In this document: piece after piece, positions 19,605 through 28,417 of the stretch
How positions within the stretch are numbered: the stretch's first letter is position 1
Layout of the letters: each line of letters starts with the position of its first letter
Assembly (NCBI GenBank): GCA_017856985.1
Contig: JAFMEA010000007.1
Location: 1 to 57,876, forward strand
Direction of reading: 5' to 3'
Source of the DNA: Planktomarina sp.
GTDB lineage: Bacteria; Pseudomonadota; Alphaproteobacteria; Rhodobacterales; Rhodobacteraceae
Length of the DNA: 57,876 nt
Program-made: the position numbers and the translations under genes
The notes under the pieces: generated by a model
Seen by the model: the letters and a program-made list of their open reading frames with translations, nothing else
Database searches by the model: none
Told to the model about the DNA's origin: nothing

Positions 19605-20452
19605 GCGGCCTCCGTCAATTTAGAAAAACAGGAATCTGCAAACGCAGTAAGTTCAATATTAAATTTGTCAGCTTCTTCCCAAAAAGGCGAGTGGCCAGAT
19701 TGTTGGAACACCTTCCGCTTACTATTAGGAAAATGCTTCAACGCTTGCTCCCCCATCTCTGCAGGTGCCAGTTTCTCATGGTCACCCCAAGCTATCCAAC
19801 AGGGTTTTTCCGTGACCTGCGCTACAGAACGGCGATCTTCTTGTCTTAGCCGTGAGGCCGCGCGTACCTGTGGAGGCACTAGCATATTATAGCCTACTAT
19901 TTTAGCTTTCGTTTCAACATCAGGCTGATGATAAAAACAAACATCAACAAATGCCAGCACAGCAGCAAGGTTTTTTGCAAGATCATCAGAATACATCCCA
20001 ATGGCTTTGGCTGGTGGGTTGTTTCGTACCGCTTCCGCCGAGGGCGGCAAATTTTTACCCGTGGTAATGGAAGATCCAATAAGCCCAATACCCGCCAATG
20101 ATACATCACTAAAATGTTCTAAATAATCCATCACAACCCATCCACCCATGGACCAACCGACTAACAGCGGGTCTCGCAATTGTAGAACTTCAATAATTGC
20201 TTGAATATCTTCAGCCCACGGGCGGCTAGAACTGTAGCACTCAGGGTCTAACGGCTTGTCAGATTGACCATGTCCTCTCAAATCTGGTAAAATTAGTCTA
20301 AATCTTTCTGCTAGTACCGTTTGACGCTCAAACGATAAATGGCATTGGGACCATCCATGTATTAGGATTATAACTGGAGAACTTTTCAGACCAAGATCAT
20401 GAACCGAAAGCATCACCCCACCAGAACCCTTTATTTGATGGGATTGATTCAT
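19601..20452 (-). CDS. Alpha/beta hydrolase inserted between soeA and soeB
   Basis: This is a 283-residue alpha/beta fold hydrolase. The oxyanion segment HGWSQCHLSF, the nucleophile elbow GWSMGG (Ser) and a C-terminal 'QQSGHSPFWEEADKFN' with the catalytic His are all intact. 'LPDLRGHGQSDKP' is typical of esterases and C-C hydrolases of this superfamily. ATG 20452 overlaps the soeA stop in an ATGA; a start five codons earlier would overlap soeA more and lacks support. Its stop overlaps soeB in another ATGA. The coupling on both sides shows it is made with the sulfite dehydrogenase, but its substrate is not deducible. It interrupts the usual soeA-soeB-soeC order. Confidence 0.9.
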   Translation of the reverse strand: MNQSHQIKGSGGVMLSVHDLGLKSSPVIILIHGWSQCHLSFERQTVLAERFRLILPDLRGHGQSDKPLDPECYSSSRPWAEDIQAIIEVLQLRDPLLVGWSMGGWVVMDYLEHFSDVSLAGIGLIGSSITTGKNLPPSAEAVRNNPPAKAIGMYSDDLAKNLAAVLAFVDVCFYHQPDVETKAKIVGYNMLVPPQVRAASRLRQEDRRSVAQVTEKPCWIAWGDHEKLAPAEMGEQALKHFPNSKRKVFQQSGHSPFWEEADKFNIELTAFADSCFSKLTEAA

Positions 20453-23259
20453 TTGCCAACTTTCCATTCAAGGTTTTTTGGACCTTGTCCTACTGGAGAT
20501 TTAATTGGTGGCAAATCAGGCAAGCAATCATTTGGTGCCTCACATGCCTCAATTTTTACCCGAAGATCAAACCAAGCAGCTTGACCGGTAACTGGATCAG
20601 AATTTGACCATCGCATTCCATCACCTTTTTCTGGCATCAATTCATGAATTAGATGATTGAGTAGAAAGCCTTTGTTAGCCTCAGGTGCTTTTTCGTCAAG
20701 AGCCCACGCACCCTTGCGTTTACCAATCGCATTCCATGTCCATATGGTATTTTCATTCAACGCCGCCATATGTGCGACAGGGACTACTATGGCACCATGT
20801 ATGGAAGTAACCTTGGCCCAATCTCCCTCATTAAAGCCATTAGCGTTCCAAATCTTTGTTGGTACAAACAGTGGGTTATGTCCATGGATCTGACGAAGCC
20901 ATGCATTTTGGGTGCCCCAACTGTGGTACATCGCCATTGGACGTTGGGTTAACGCATGAACATTAAACTCAGAAGTGTCGACATTAGAATCTTCAAATGG
21001 GGCGTACCAAGTTGGGAGTGGGTCCATCGTGTCTATAATCCGCGATCTGAGATGCTCGGGCGGTTGCCGGTCACCGTAACCTTCAGCAGCCAATTGAAAT
21101 TTTCGCATGGGTTCAGAATAAATATCAAAAAGATATGGCTGTGGCGCGTCATAAATACCAATTTTTACCGCCCAGTCTTGATAGGCTGTATTCCATGGTT
21201 TATAAAAATTTGCTCCATCCGGTACATGGATTTCATAAAAGCCACCATTATCGATATAGGACTGCATTTGATTTGGGTTAGGCTTGCCACGCCCCTCTTC
21301 AAGGCCATCCTCACCTCGGAAACCAATCAGTGGGCCTACACCAGGCCGACGCTCATGATTAACGATGTAGTCAGCATAGTCCTTGTATTTGGCTGAACCA
21401 TCCTCATTCACAAACCCTTTTAATCCCATGCGAGCACCCAGATCTACTAGCACAGACTGAAAGCCCCGTACTTCACGGTCAGGTTCTACAACAGGCCAGC
21501 GGATACTGTCCGCCGCACCATCTGCCTCACAGATCGGGCGATCTAGTAGTGAAATACAATCATGGCGTTCTAGATAGGTCGTGTCAGGTAGGATCAAATC
21601 CGCATATGCCACCATCTCAGAAGAATAGGCATCTGAGTAGATTATTTTGGGAATCACATACTCACCATTTTTATCCTTATCAGTCAGCATTTTCATTACG
21701 CCGCCTGTATTCATTGAGCTATTCCAGCTCATATTCGCCATGTACATAAACAAGACATCTATCTTGTACGGATCACCCGCATAGGCATTAGAAATAACCA
21801 TATGCATCAACCCATGGGCCGACATAGGGTTTTCCCAAGTAAAAGCCTTATCAATCCGCGCAGGACTTCCATCTTCTTTAAGACATAGGTCATCTGGCCC
21901 CTGCACATAGCCCAAGTGTGGGCCATCAAGAGCCGCGCCAGGTGTAACTTTGTAATGCGGTTTAGGGTGCGCCGAAACTGGCTTAGGATAGGGCGGTTTA
22001 AAACGAAATCCGCCAGGCACCTCAACCGTACCCAAAATGATTTGTAACAAATGTAAACTGCGACATGTTTGAAAACCATTTGAATGAGCCGATACGCCGC
22101 GCATAGCATGAAAAGAAACTGGGCGACCAATCATTTTATCATGCTTATTACCGCGAAAATCGGTCCATGGTTGGTCTAATTCGAAAGCTTCCTCAAATGC
22201 TACCCGCGCCAAATCTGCAGCAATAGCTTTAATACGCTTTGCAGATATACCACATCTCTCAGCCACTTTTTCTGGGGCATAATCATCAGACAAGTAGCGT
22301 TCCGCTAAATGCTGGAAAACCGTACGATGACCATTATGTTTCGCAGCCAAATCTGGAGTGATACCCTTTTTATCGAATGCTACTAGGTTGCGAGTATTGC
22401 GATCAATAACCAACAACTTTCCATCATCATCCTTCAGCAATAGGCCTTTATTCGGCCCTTCAGTTGAATCAACAAGAGCAGGAGCATTAGTCAATTGTGC
22501 GAGGTAGTTTAAATCAACTTTTCCAGCTTTTAGTAGGAGGTGCACGATCGACAAAATAAACAAACCATCTGTCCCTGGTGTAATTCCAACCCATTCATCT
22601 GCAATTGCGTTATAGCCAGAACGTATTGGATTTACTCCAATAACTTTAGCACCGCGTTCTTTAAGTTTTCCCAAACCCATTTTGATTGGATTACTATCGT
22701 GATCTTCAGCAACTCCAAATAACATAAAAAGTTTTGTACGATCCCAATCGGGTTGACCAAATTCCCAAAAAGCGCCTCCCATGGTGTAAATTCCACCAGC
22801 CGCCATATTCACTGAACAAAATCCACCATGTGCTGCATAGTTTGGTGTTCCAAAACCTTGCGCCCAAAACGATGTAAAACTTTGTGACTGATCACGGCCC
22901 GTGAAAAAAGCCAGTTTTTCTGGGTTTTCTTTATGGACCGGCTCCAACCAGTCTTGTGCCAACTGCAGCGCTTCATCCCAAGAGATTTCTTCAAACTCAC
23001 CTGAACCACGCTCACCCACGCGTTTGAGCGGCGCACGTAATCGCGACGGTGCATTCACCTGCATAATACCTGCTGAGCCTTTGGCACAGAGCACACCCTT
23101 ATTAACAGGATGATCACGATTACCCTCGATGTAAGCTACCTTATCATCCTTCATGTGGACGTTAATTCCACAGCGACAGGCGCACATGTAACAAGTTGTC
23201 TTTCGGATCTCATCACTAACTTTTGGTGATAGATCAATTTCTGGTTGTACGAATGCCAT
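20449..23259 (-). CDS. soeA: SoeA-like molybdopterin oxidoreductase, sulfite dehydrogenase catalytic subunit
   Basis: This 936-residue protein of the DMSO reductase superfamily has an N-terminal [4Fe-4S] motif (TCYMCACRCG, about residues 20-29, with the fourth Cys in GVLCAKG). Bis-MGD binding domains follow, and a C-terminal molydopterin dinucleotide-binding domain starts near 'NPLFVPTKIWNANGFNEGDW'. It has no Tat signal, so it should act in the cytoplasm. ATG 23259 has AGAGGA upstream; a TTG just before is rejected. Its position directly after xsc-pta identifies it as the SoeA type that oxidises the sulfite released by Xsc. Thiosulfate, polysulfide or DMSO reductases are related alternatives, but they are usually exported. 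Confidence 0.85.
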   Translation of the reverse strand: MAFVQPEIDLSPKVSDEIRKTTCYMCACRCGINVHMKDDKVAYIEGNRDHPVNKGVLCAKGSAGIMQVNAPSRLRAPLKRVGERGSGEFEEISWDEALQLAQDWLEPVHKENPEKLAFFTGRDQSQSFTSFWAQGFGTPNYAAHGGFCSVNMAAGGIYTMGGAFWEFGQPDWDRTKLFMLFGVAEDHDSNPIKMGLGKLKERGAKVIGVNPIRSGYNAIADEWVGITPGTDGLFILSIVHLLLKAGKVDLNYLAQLTNAPALVDSTEGPNKGLLLKDDDGKLLVIDRNTRNLVAFDKKGITPDLAAKHNGHRTVFQHLAERYLSDDYAPEKVAERCGISAKRIKAIAADLARVAFEEAFELDQPWTDFRGNKHDKMIGRPVSFHAMRGVSAHSNGFQTCRSLHLLQIILGTVEVPGGFRFKPPYPKPVSAHPKPHYKVTPGAALDGPHLGYVQGPDDLCLKEDGSPARIDKAFTWENPMSAHGLMHMVISNAYAGDPYKIDVLFMYMANMSWNSSMNTGGVMKMLTDKDKNGEYVIPKIIYSDAYSSEMVAYADLILPDTTYLERHDCISLLDRPICEADGAADSIRWPVVEPDREVRGFQSVLVDLGARMGLKGFVNEDGSAKYKDYADYIVNHERRPGVGPLIGFRGEDGLEEGRGKPNPNQMQSYIDNGGFYEIHVPDGANFYKPWNTAYQDWAVKIGIYDAPQPYLFDIYSEPMRKFQLAAEGYGDRQPPEHLRSRIIDTMDPLPTWYAPFEDSNVDTSEFNVHALTQRPMAMYHSWGTQNAWLRQIHGHNPLFVPTKIWNANGFNEGDWAKVTSIHGAIVVPVAHMAALNENTIWTWNAIGKRKGAWALDEKAPEANKGFLLNHLIHELMPEKGDGMRWSNSDPVTGQAAWFDLRVKIEACEAPNDCLPDLPPIKSPVGQGPKNLEWKVGK

Positions 23260-23269
23260 CAAAGTCCTC

Positions 23270-24286
23270 TTATTTCTTAGCTTTAATTCTATTTTTTGCA
23301 GCAGCTTGAGCTACTGTAACATAAACCATATCAATAATATCATCAGATGTGCAGCCACGTGATAGATCGTTTGCTGGCTTTGCAAGCCCCTGGAATACAG
23401 GCCCAATTGCCTTTGCACCACCAAACCGTTGTGCTATTTTATATCCAATATTTCCTGCATCAAGATTAGGAAAAACAAAAATGTTTGCTTGACCAGCAAC
23501 ATTTGATCCCGGCGCCTTGTCAGCTGCGACGGAAGGTATCATGGCCGCATCAAATTGTAATTCACCCTCAATCCTTAGATCTGGCCGCATTTTCTTAACC
23601 AACGCCGTAGCCTCTACCACCTTGTCTACATTAAGATGTTTGGCGCTGCCCCATGTCGAGAATGACAGCATTGCAATTTTGGGCTCTAAGCCAATCAAAT
23701 CTGACATAGAACCGGCAGCAGCGATTGCAATATCAGCAAGTTCCTGAGCATTTGGATCAATCACTAAACCGCAGTCAGAAAAAACATTTATTTGGCTAGG
23801 CAAATCATCACGGTTTTCAAATATTATAAAAAAGAACGAGGATAGCAATTTGGTTCCATGTGCTGTGCCAATCACCCTAAGCGCAGCACGAATTACATCA
23901 GGGGTCGAATAGACTGCCCCCCCAATTGTACCATCAGCATCTCCAGCTGCTACCATTGCGGCCGCAAAAAAATTTGGTTTGAGCAACTCCCCATAGGCTT
24001 TCTCAGGGGTCATCCCTTTATCAGCACGCTTGTTTACGTAGAGATCGACATAACTAGCCATCCGCAGGCTGGTGGAGGGATCTTCAATTTCAACATCAGT
24101 GGATGCCCCTGCGCTCTTAAGAGCCGCACGCACCACCGTATCTTTGCCCACACAAATAATTTTAGCTATGTTGGAGGCGGAAGCCGCAACTGCAGCTGCG
24201 GCCACGCGGGGATCGTGACCCTCACTCATTACTATTGTTGGTTTAACGTCTGATGTGACGGCAAGTGTGTCTCGAAATGCCGTCAC
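23270..24286 (-). CDS. pta: Phosphate acetyltransferase
   Basis: This is the short PTA_PTB-only form, about 338 residues, turning the acetyl phosphate made by Xsc into acetyl-CoA. Conserved blocks include 'VMSEGHDPRVAAAAVAAS' and 'NVFVFP'-like 'ANIFVFPNLDAGNIGYK', with 'GPVFQGLAKPANDLSRGC' near the end. I chose GTG 24286 because GGGAG lies 7 bases upstream, within the gap after the xsc stop; a TTG at 24292 is the alternative. It lies between xsc and soeA with gaps of only about 10 bases, so it is in one operon with them. Confidence 0.93.
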   Translation of the reverse strand: MTAFRDTLAVTSDVKPTIVMSEGHDPRVAAAAVAASASNIAKIICVGKDTVVRAALKSAGASTDVEIEDPSTSLRMASYVDLYVNKRADKGMTPEKAYGELLKPNFFAAAMVAAGDADGTIGGAVYSTPDVIRAALRVIGTAHGTKLLSSFFFIIFENRDDLPSQINVFSDCGLVIDPNAQELADIAIAAAGSMSDLIGLEPKIAMLSFSTWGSAKHLNVDKVVEATALVKKMRPDLRIEGELQFDAAMIPSVAADKAPGSNVAGQANIFVFPNLDAGNIGYKIAQRFGGAKAIGPVFQGLAKPANDLSRGCTSDDIIDMVYVTVAQAAAKNRIKAKK

Positions 24287-24297
24287 TCCCAAGCTCC

Positions 24298-26067
24298 CTA
24301 TTCCGCAGCCATGTCCGCGGCAGCCACACCAGCAACCTGAACTGGTTTTTTCATTGCGTCACGGCGGAAAGGTTCACCCAACTCTTGGTTCAATATTACC
24401 TCAATCAGTGTAGTTTTATTATTCTCCATCTGATCCTTAATGGCTTGATTCAAAACGGCCGTAAGCTCCTCCATAGTTTTGACTTGTACGCCCTGCAATC
24501 CACAAGCTTGCGCAATACCAGCGTAAGACACCTTCGTGTCCAGTTCAGTGCCAACAAAATTGTCGTCAAACCACAGGGTAGAATTCCGCTTTTCCGCTCC
24601 CCACTGGTAGTTCCGGAACACAATTTGTGTTACTGCAGGCCATTCGTCACGACCAATTGCTGTAAGCTCATTGACTGCAATACCAAAGGCACCGTCTCCA
24701 GCGAAACCAACAACGGGAACATCTGGTTGGCCGATTTTAGCACCAACAATCGATGGCAAACCATATCCACAGGGACCAAAGAGGCCAGGTGCGAGATACT
24801 TGCGCCCTTCATCAAATGACGGGTAGGCATTGCCAATAGCACAGTTATTCCCAATGTCCGAAGAGATGATCGCATTCTTAGGTAATGCAGATTGAATCGC
24901 ACGCCAAGCCATACGAGGAGACATCCAGTCAGGCTTGTCAGCGCGTGCGCGCTGATTCCACGTTGTACCAGGATCATCATCCTCATGATCCATGGATGTA
25001 AGTTCTTGAGCCCACGCCGATTTAGTAGTTGCTATTAAATTTTTGCGCGCATCACGACCCGCATTTCCAGCGGTGTCAGACAACCGACTTAAAATACCTT
25101 GGGCTACTTTTTTTGCATCCCCAATGATTCCAACAGCCACTGGCTTCGTTAACCCAATCCGGTCAGGGTTAATATCAACTTGAATAATTTTTGCCCCTGT
25201 TGGCCAATAATCTATGCCGTAACCAGGCAATGTTGAAAATGGGTTCAAACGCGTACCCAAAGCCAAAACAACGTCAGCTTTTGAAATCAATTCCATACCA
25301 GCTTTTGAGCCGTTGTAACCCAACGGCCCCGCAAATAGTGGGTGGGATCCTGGAAAAGCGTCGTTATGTTGGTATCCAACGCAAACTGGCGCATCCAACC
25401 GTTCCGCTAAAGCTGCAACGTCACTAAACGCATCCGCTAAAACTACACCAGCGCCATTCAAAATTACTGGGAATGCAGCATTAGAAAGCATTTCTGCCGC
25501 CTCTGAAACTGCACTTTCACCGCCTTGGGGCCGCTCAAAAGCTACAATTTTTGGAAGCTCAATGTCGACGACCTGGGTCCACATATCCCTCGGTATATTA
25601 ATTTGAGCAGGAGCAGATGCCCGATGTGCTTGCATTATTACACGGTTCAGAACCTCAGCTACCCGAGTTGGATCGCGCACCTCTTCTTGGTAGGCAACCA
25701 TGTCTTCAAATAATTTCATTTGTTCAACTTCTTGGAAACCGCCCTGTCCAATGGTTTTATTGGCCGCTTGGGGTGTAACCAAAAGTAGAGGAGTGTGATT
25801 CCAGTAAGCAGTTTTTACAGCAGTCACAAAATTTGTAATGCCAGGACCATTTTGAGCAATCATCATCGACATTTCACCGGTGGCGCGGGTGTATCCGTCA
25901 GCCATCATGCCCGCGGAGCCTTCATGAGCACAATCCCAAAACATTATTCCAGCTTTAGGAAAAATATCCGAAATTGGCATCATTGCAGAACCAATAATTC
26001 CAAATGCATGGCGAATGCCGTGCAACTGTAGCGTTTTAATAAACGCCTCTTCGGTGGTCATTTTCAT
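24298..26067 (-). CDS. xsc: Sulfoacetaldehyde acetyltransferase
   Basis: Xsc is a thiamine-diphosphate enzyme that converts sulfoacetaldehyde and phosphate to acetyl phosphate and sulfite, the desulfonation step of taurine and other C2 sulfonates. At 589 residues it has the family's usual length. The N-terminal PYR domain includes 'NGPGITNFVTAVKTAYWNHT'. The ThDP/magnesium motif is in the C-terminal domain at 'GFAGDGAFGIAVNELTAIG' followed by 'RNYQWG'. These, together with pta and soeA directly downstream and tpa/tauR nearby, separate it from acetolactate synthase. AAGGAG stands 8 bases before ATG 26067. It is the first gene of the xsc-pta-soeA-hydrolase-soeB-soeC operon. Confidence 0.96.
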   Translation of the reverse strand: MKMTTEEAFIKTLQLHGIRHAFGIIGSAMMPISDIFPKAGIMFWDCAHEGSAGMMADGYTRATGEMSMMIAQNGPGITNFVTAVKTAYWNHTPLLLVTPQAANKTIGQGGFQEVEQMKLFEDMVAYQEEVRDPTRVAEVLNRVIMQAHRASAPAQINIPRDMWTQVVDIELPKIVAFERPQGGESAVSEAAEMLSNAAFPVILNGAGVVLADAFSDVAALAERLDAPVCVGYQHNDAFPGSHPLFAGPLGYNGSKAGMELISKADVVLALGTRLNPFSTLPGYGIDYWPTGAKIIQVDINPDRIGLTKPVAVGIIGDAKKVAQGILSRLSDTAGNAGRDARKNLIATTKSAWAQELTSMDHEDDDPGTTWNQRARADKPDWMSPRMAWRAIQSALPKNAIISSDIGNNCAIGNAYPSFDEGRKYLAPGLFGPCGYGLPSIVGAKIGQPDVPVVGFAGDGAFGIAVNELTAIGRDEWPAVTQIVFRNYQWGAEKRNSTLWFDDNFVGTELDTKVSYAGIAQACGLQGVQVKTMEELTAVLNQAIKDQMENNKTTLIEVILNQELGEPFRRDAMKKPVQVAGVAAADMAAE

Positions 26068-26137
26068 GAAAACAGCTCCTTAAAAGCGTAATAAATACAA
26101 GGGAATCTTCCCTCAGCTAACTTAGATTCTTAATAGG

Positions 26138-26188
26138 GTATAGCCAATGACATATTTAGGGCCAGTTACAACCCTCGGTTAATACCAC
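26138..26188 (-). promoter_or_regulatory. Candidate TauR-binding triplet upstream of xsc
   Basis: Read on the xsc strand there are three similar boxes: GTGGTATTAA from 26188, CTGGCCCTAA from 26165 and TTGGCTATAC from 26147. Their starts are 23 and 18 bases apart. The centre box ends 89 bases before the xsc ATG. The same arrangement (offsets 23 and 18) occurs before tpa. From memory, the TauR sites of Rhodobacter capsulatus are CTGGAC[T/C]TAA direct repeats, which these resemble. Binding is inferred, not shown. The site also lies in the promoter gap of the divergent metY-like operon. Confidence 0.55.
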
Positions 26189-26310
26189 TTTAAAAGCTGA
26201 ATATTCGTTTAATTATAAAACACTTGAGAAAAATCTATCCCCCAAGCGCTTGAGCTAAGGGACATACAGGTTTACGAACATACGTGTGATTTAAAAAATG
26301 GAGCTCTCCT

Positions 26311-27621
26311 ATGGCTGATTATAAGTTTGATACACTTTCGCTACATGCCGGCCAAAGCCCTGATGCTCAATTCGGAAGCCGCGCCGTACCAATTCACCAA
26401 ACTACAAGTTATGTATTTGAGAGCACCGAGCAGGCAGCGGCACTTTATAATATGGAGGTTGGGGGCCATGGGTACTCACGACTAACCAATCCAACAGTCG
26501 CAGTTCTGGAACAACGCTTAGCGGCACTCGATAACGGTGTGGCAGCTGTTGCCACCGCATCCGGAATGTCAGCATTATTTGTAACAGTATTGGCACTCTG
26601 CTCTGCGGGCGATCACATTGTGGCCTCGTCCAAAATGTATGGGGCTAACATTAACCTATTTGAACACACATTGAAACGATACGGCATCGAGACAACCTTC
26701 GTCGAACCGGATGATCTTTCAGCTATTGCCCAAGCCATCCGTCCAAACTCCAAGATGGTTTTTGGAGAGATAATTGGAAACCCCGGGATGGATATCATGG
26801 ATGTATCAGCTGTGGCTAAAATAACAAAAGCTGCTGGCATCCCCCTAGTCATTGATGCGACGTTTAATACTCCGTGGATGATTAAACCGATTGAATTAGG
26901 AGCAAATGTGTTAATCCATTCGTTAACCAAATGGATGGGCGGTCATGGCGTGGCTTTAGGTGGGGCTGTGATTGACGGTGGTAATTTTAACTGGGGACAA
27001 AATGATAAGTTCCCAACTTTAACTGCTCCACATTTCGGTTACCAGGGCGTTATCCTTTGGGAAGAATTTGGGCCGGCAGCCCTGTCTGTTAGAATTAGAT
27101 CTGAAGGAATGATGAATGTCGGTCCCTGCATGTCACCCCAAAATGCCTTTTACATCTTGCAAGGTTTGGAAACACTTGGGTTACGGATGGAAAGGCATAT
27201 GTCTAATACAGCTGCGATGTTAGATTTCCTTGTCAATGATGAACGAATTGCTTGGGTAAAACACCCAAGCCTGCCGGATCATCCAGGTCACGAAGTCGCA
27301 ATGCGTCTGATGCCAAAAGGTCAAGGATCAATAATAGCCTGCGGTATTAAGGGCGGACGCGAAGCTGGACAGGCCTTCATCGAAAGTGTGCAATTAGCAA
27401 GTCACTTGGCAAATGTAGGCGATGCCAAAACTCTGGTTATCCACCCTGGCTCCACCACCCATTCGCATCTTTCCGCTGAAGCTATGGCCTCCTCCGGTTT
27501 GACCGATGATTTAATTAGAATTTCAGTCGGTCTGGAGGATATAGAAGACCTCAAAGACGACTTTAGGCAGGCCCTACGTACTGCCAGCAAGGTTCAGTCA
27601 GCAAAGGAACTTGCTGAATGA
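26311..27621 (+). CDS. metY: O-acetylhomoserine aminocarboxypropyltransferase (sulfhydrylase)
   Basis: This PLP enzyme of the Cys/Met metabolism family has 436 residues. It joins sulfide (or methanethiol) to O-acetylhomoserine, forming homocysteine (or methionine). The cofactor Lys is in 'HSLTKWMGGHGVALGG', the substrate loop in 'GYSRLTNPTVAVLEQRLA', and the late 'NVGDAKTLVIHPGSTTHS' is characteristic of MetY rather than MetB or MetC. GGAG precedes ATG 26311. The next gene overlaps its stop by four bases, so it leads a three-gene operon divergent from xsc. Whether it serves bulk methionine synthesis or assimilates sulfur linked to sulfonate breakdown cannot be read from the sequence. Confidence 0.9.
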   Translation: MADYKFDTLSLHAGQSPDAQFGSRAVPIHQTTSYVFESTEQAAALYNMEVGGHGYSRLTNPTVAVLEQRLAALDNGVAAVATASGMSALFVTVLALCSAGDHIVASSKMYGANINLFEHTLKRYGIETTFVEPDDLSAIAQAIRPNSKMVFGEIIGNPGMDIMDVSAVAKITKAAGIPLVIDATFNTPWMIKPIELGANVLIHSLTKWMGGHGVALGGAVIDGGNFNWGQNDKFPTLTAPHFGYQGVILWEEFGPAALSVRIRSEGMMNVGPCMSPQNAFYILQGLETLGLRMERHMSNTAAMLDFLVNDERIAWVKHPSLPDHPGHEVAMRLMPKGQGSIIACGIKGGREAGQAFIESVQLASHLANVGDAKTLVIHPGSTTHSHLSAEAMASSGLTDDLIRISVGLEDIEDLKDDFRQALRTASKVQSAKELAE

Positions 27622-28403
27622 AAATCACTCTCAACGATACCGAAATCTTCGCCTCCACAGGTGGCCGTGAATTTGATCCATCCGGTAAGACCCTAATGTT
27701 TATACATGGCTCCGGTCAGTCTCACCTTGGATTTATGCTGCAGCACCGATTCTTTGCAAACCGAGGGTGGCAATGTGTAACTCCCGACATGCCTGGACAC
27801 GGACTCTCCAGCGGAAAAGCGTTTAAAACAGTTGAAGAAATGGCTGATTGGTATGCCAGTTTCATGCAGGCTGTTGGTATCAAAAAATCATCAATAATTG
27901 GTCATTCCATGGGAGGGCTGATTGCTCTGGAATTAGCTAGTCGATATTCAGACCTCGTCTCCAAAGCAGTATTCATTAGTACTGCATTGGCAATTTCAGT
28001 AAATGACACTTTGATTGATATGGCCGCAAATGACGAGAGCAAAGCCATTGCAGCAATGATGGATTGGGCCCACGGCTCGACAGGTCATAAACACCAACAC
28101 ACAGTCCCAGGAACATCACACATGATTTACGGTAGCCGCGTGATGGCGAGTAATGCATCTGGCTCGCTTCATGCAGGTCTTTCAGCATGCAAAGCATACA
28201 CAAACGGCCCCATAGCGGCGGCAGATATAACATGCCCTACTCTTACAATTATTTGCGGCCAAGATAAAATGACGCCCCGTAAAACTGGTTTGGCACTGCA
28301 CAGCGCGCTAGGCGGTGAAATGTTAGAAATTCCCCAGTCAGGTCATATGTCGATCACAGAACAACCAATCGAAGTTAACAAAGCCCTTCAGGCATTCTTT
28401 TAA
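27618..28403 (+). CDS. Alpha/beta hydrolase in the metY-like operon
   Basis: This is a 261-residue alpha/beta hydrolase with oxyanion motif HGSGQSHLGF, nucleophile GHSMGG, and catalytic His in 'QSGHMSITEQP'. It starts inside the stop of the metY-like gene (ATGA) and is followed 14 bases later by a bifunctional beta-oxidation gene. It is a different protein from the hydrolase inside the soe operon. It could be a thioesterase or lactonase serving the acyl-CoA chemistry of the next gene, but that is inference only. Confidence 0.88.
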   Translation: MKITLNDTEIFASTGGREFDPSGKTLMFIHGSGQSHLGFMLQHRFFANRGWQCVTPDMPGHGLSSGKAFKTVEEMADWYASFMQAVGIKKSSIIGHSMGGLIALELASRYSDLVSKAVFISTALAISVNDTLIDMAANDESKAIAAMMDWAHGSTGHKHQHTVPGTSHMIYGSRVMASNASGSLHAGLSACKAYTNGPIAAADITCPTLTIICGQDKMTPRKTGLALHSALGGEMLEIPQSGHMSITEQPIEVNKALQAFF

Positions 28404-28417
28404 GAAATAATTAAACT

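Noticed and set aside
17986-23259. Reading the molybdoenzyme operon as DMSO, thiosulfate or polysulfide reductase.
   Set aside because: The catalytic subunit has no Tat signal and the genes follow xsc-pta directly, where sulfite must be removed; SoeABC fits better, though substrate specificity is not proven by sequence.
24298-26067. Acetolactate synthase as the identity of the ThDP enzyme.
   Set aside because: The pta and soe genes downstream and the Xsc-type N-terminal and C-terminal sequence make sulfoacetaldehyde acetyltransferase far more likely; no small subunit gene is present.
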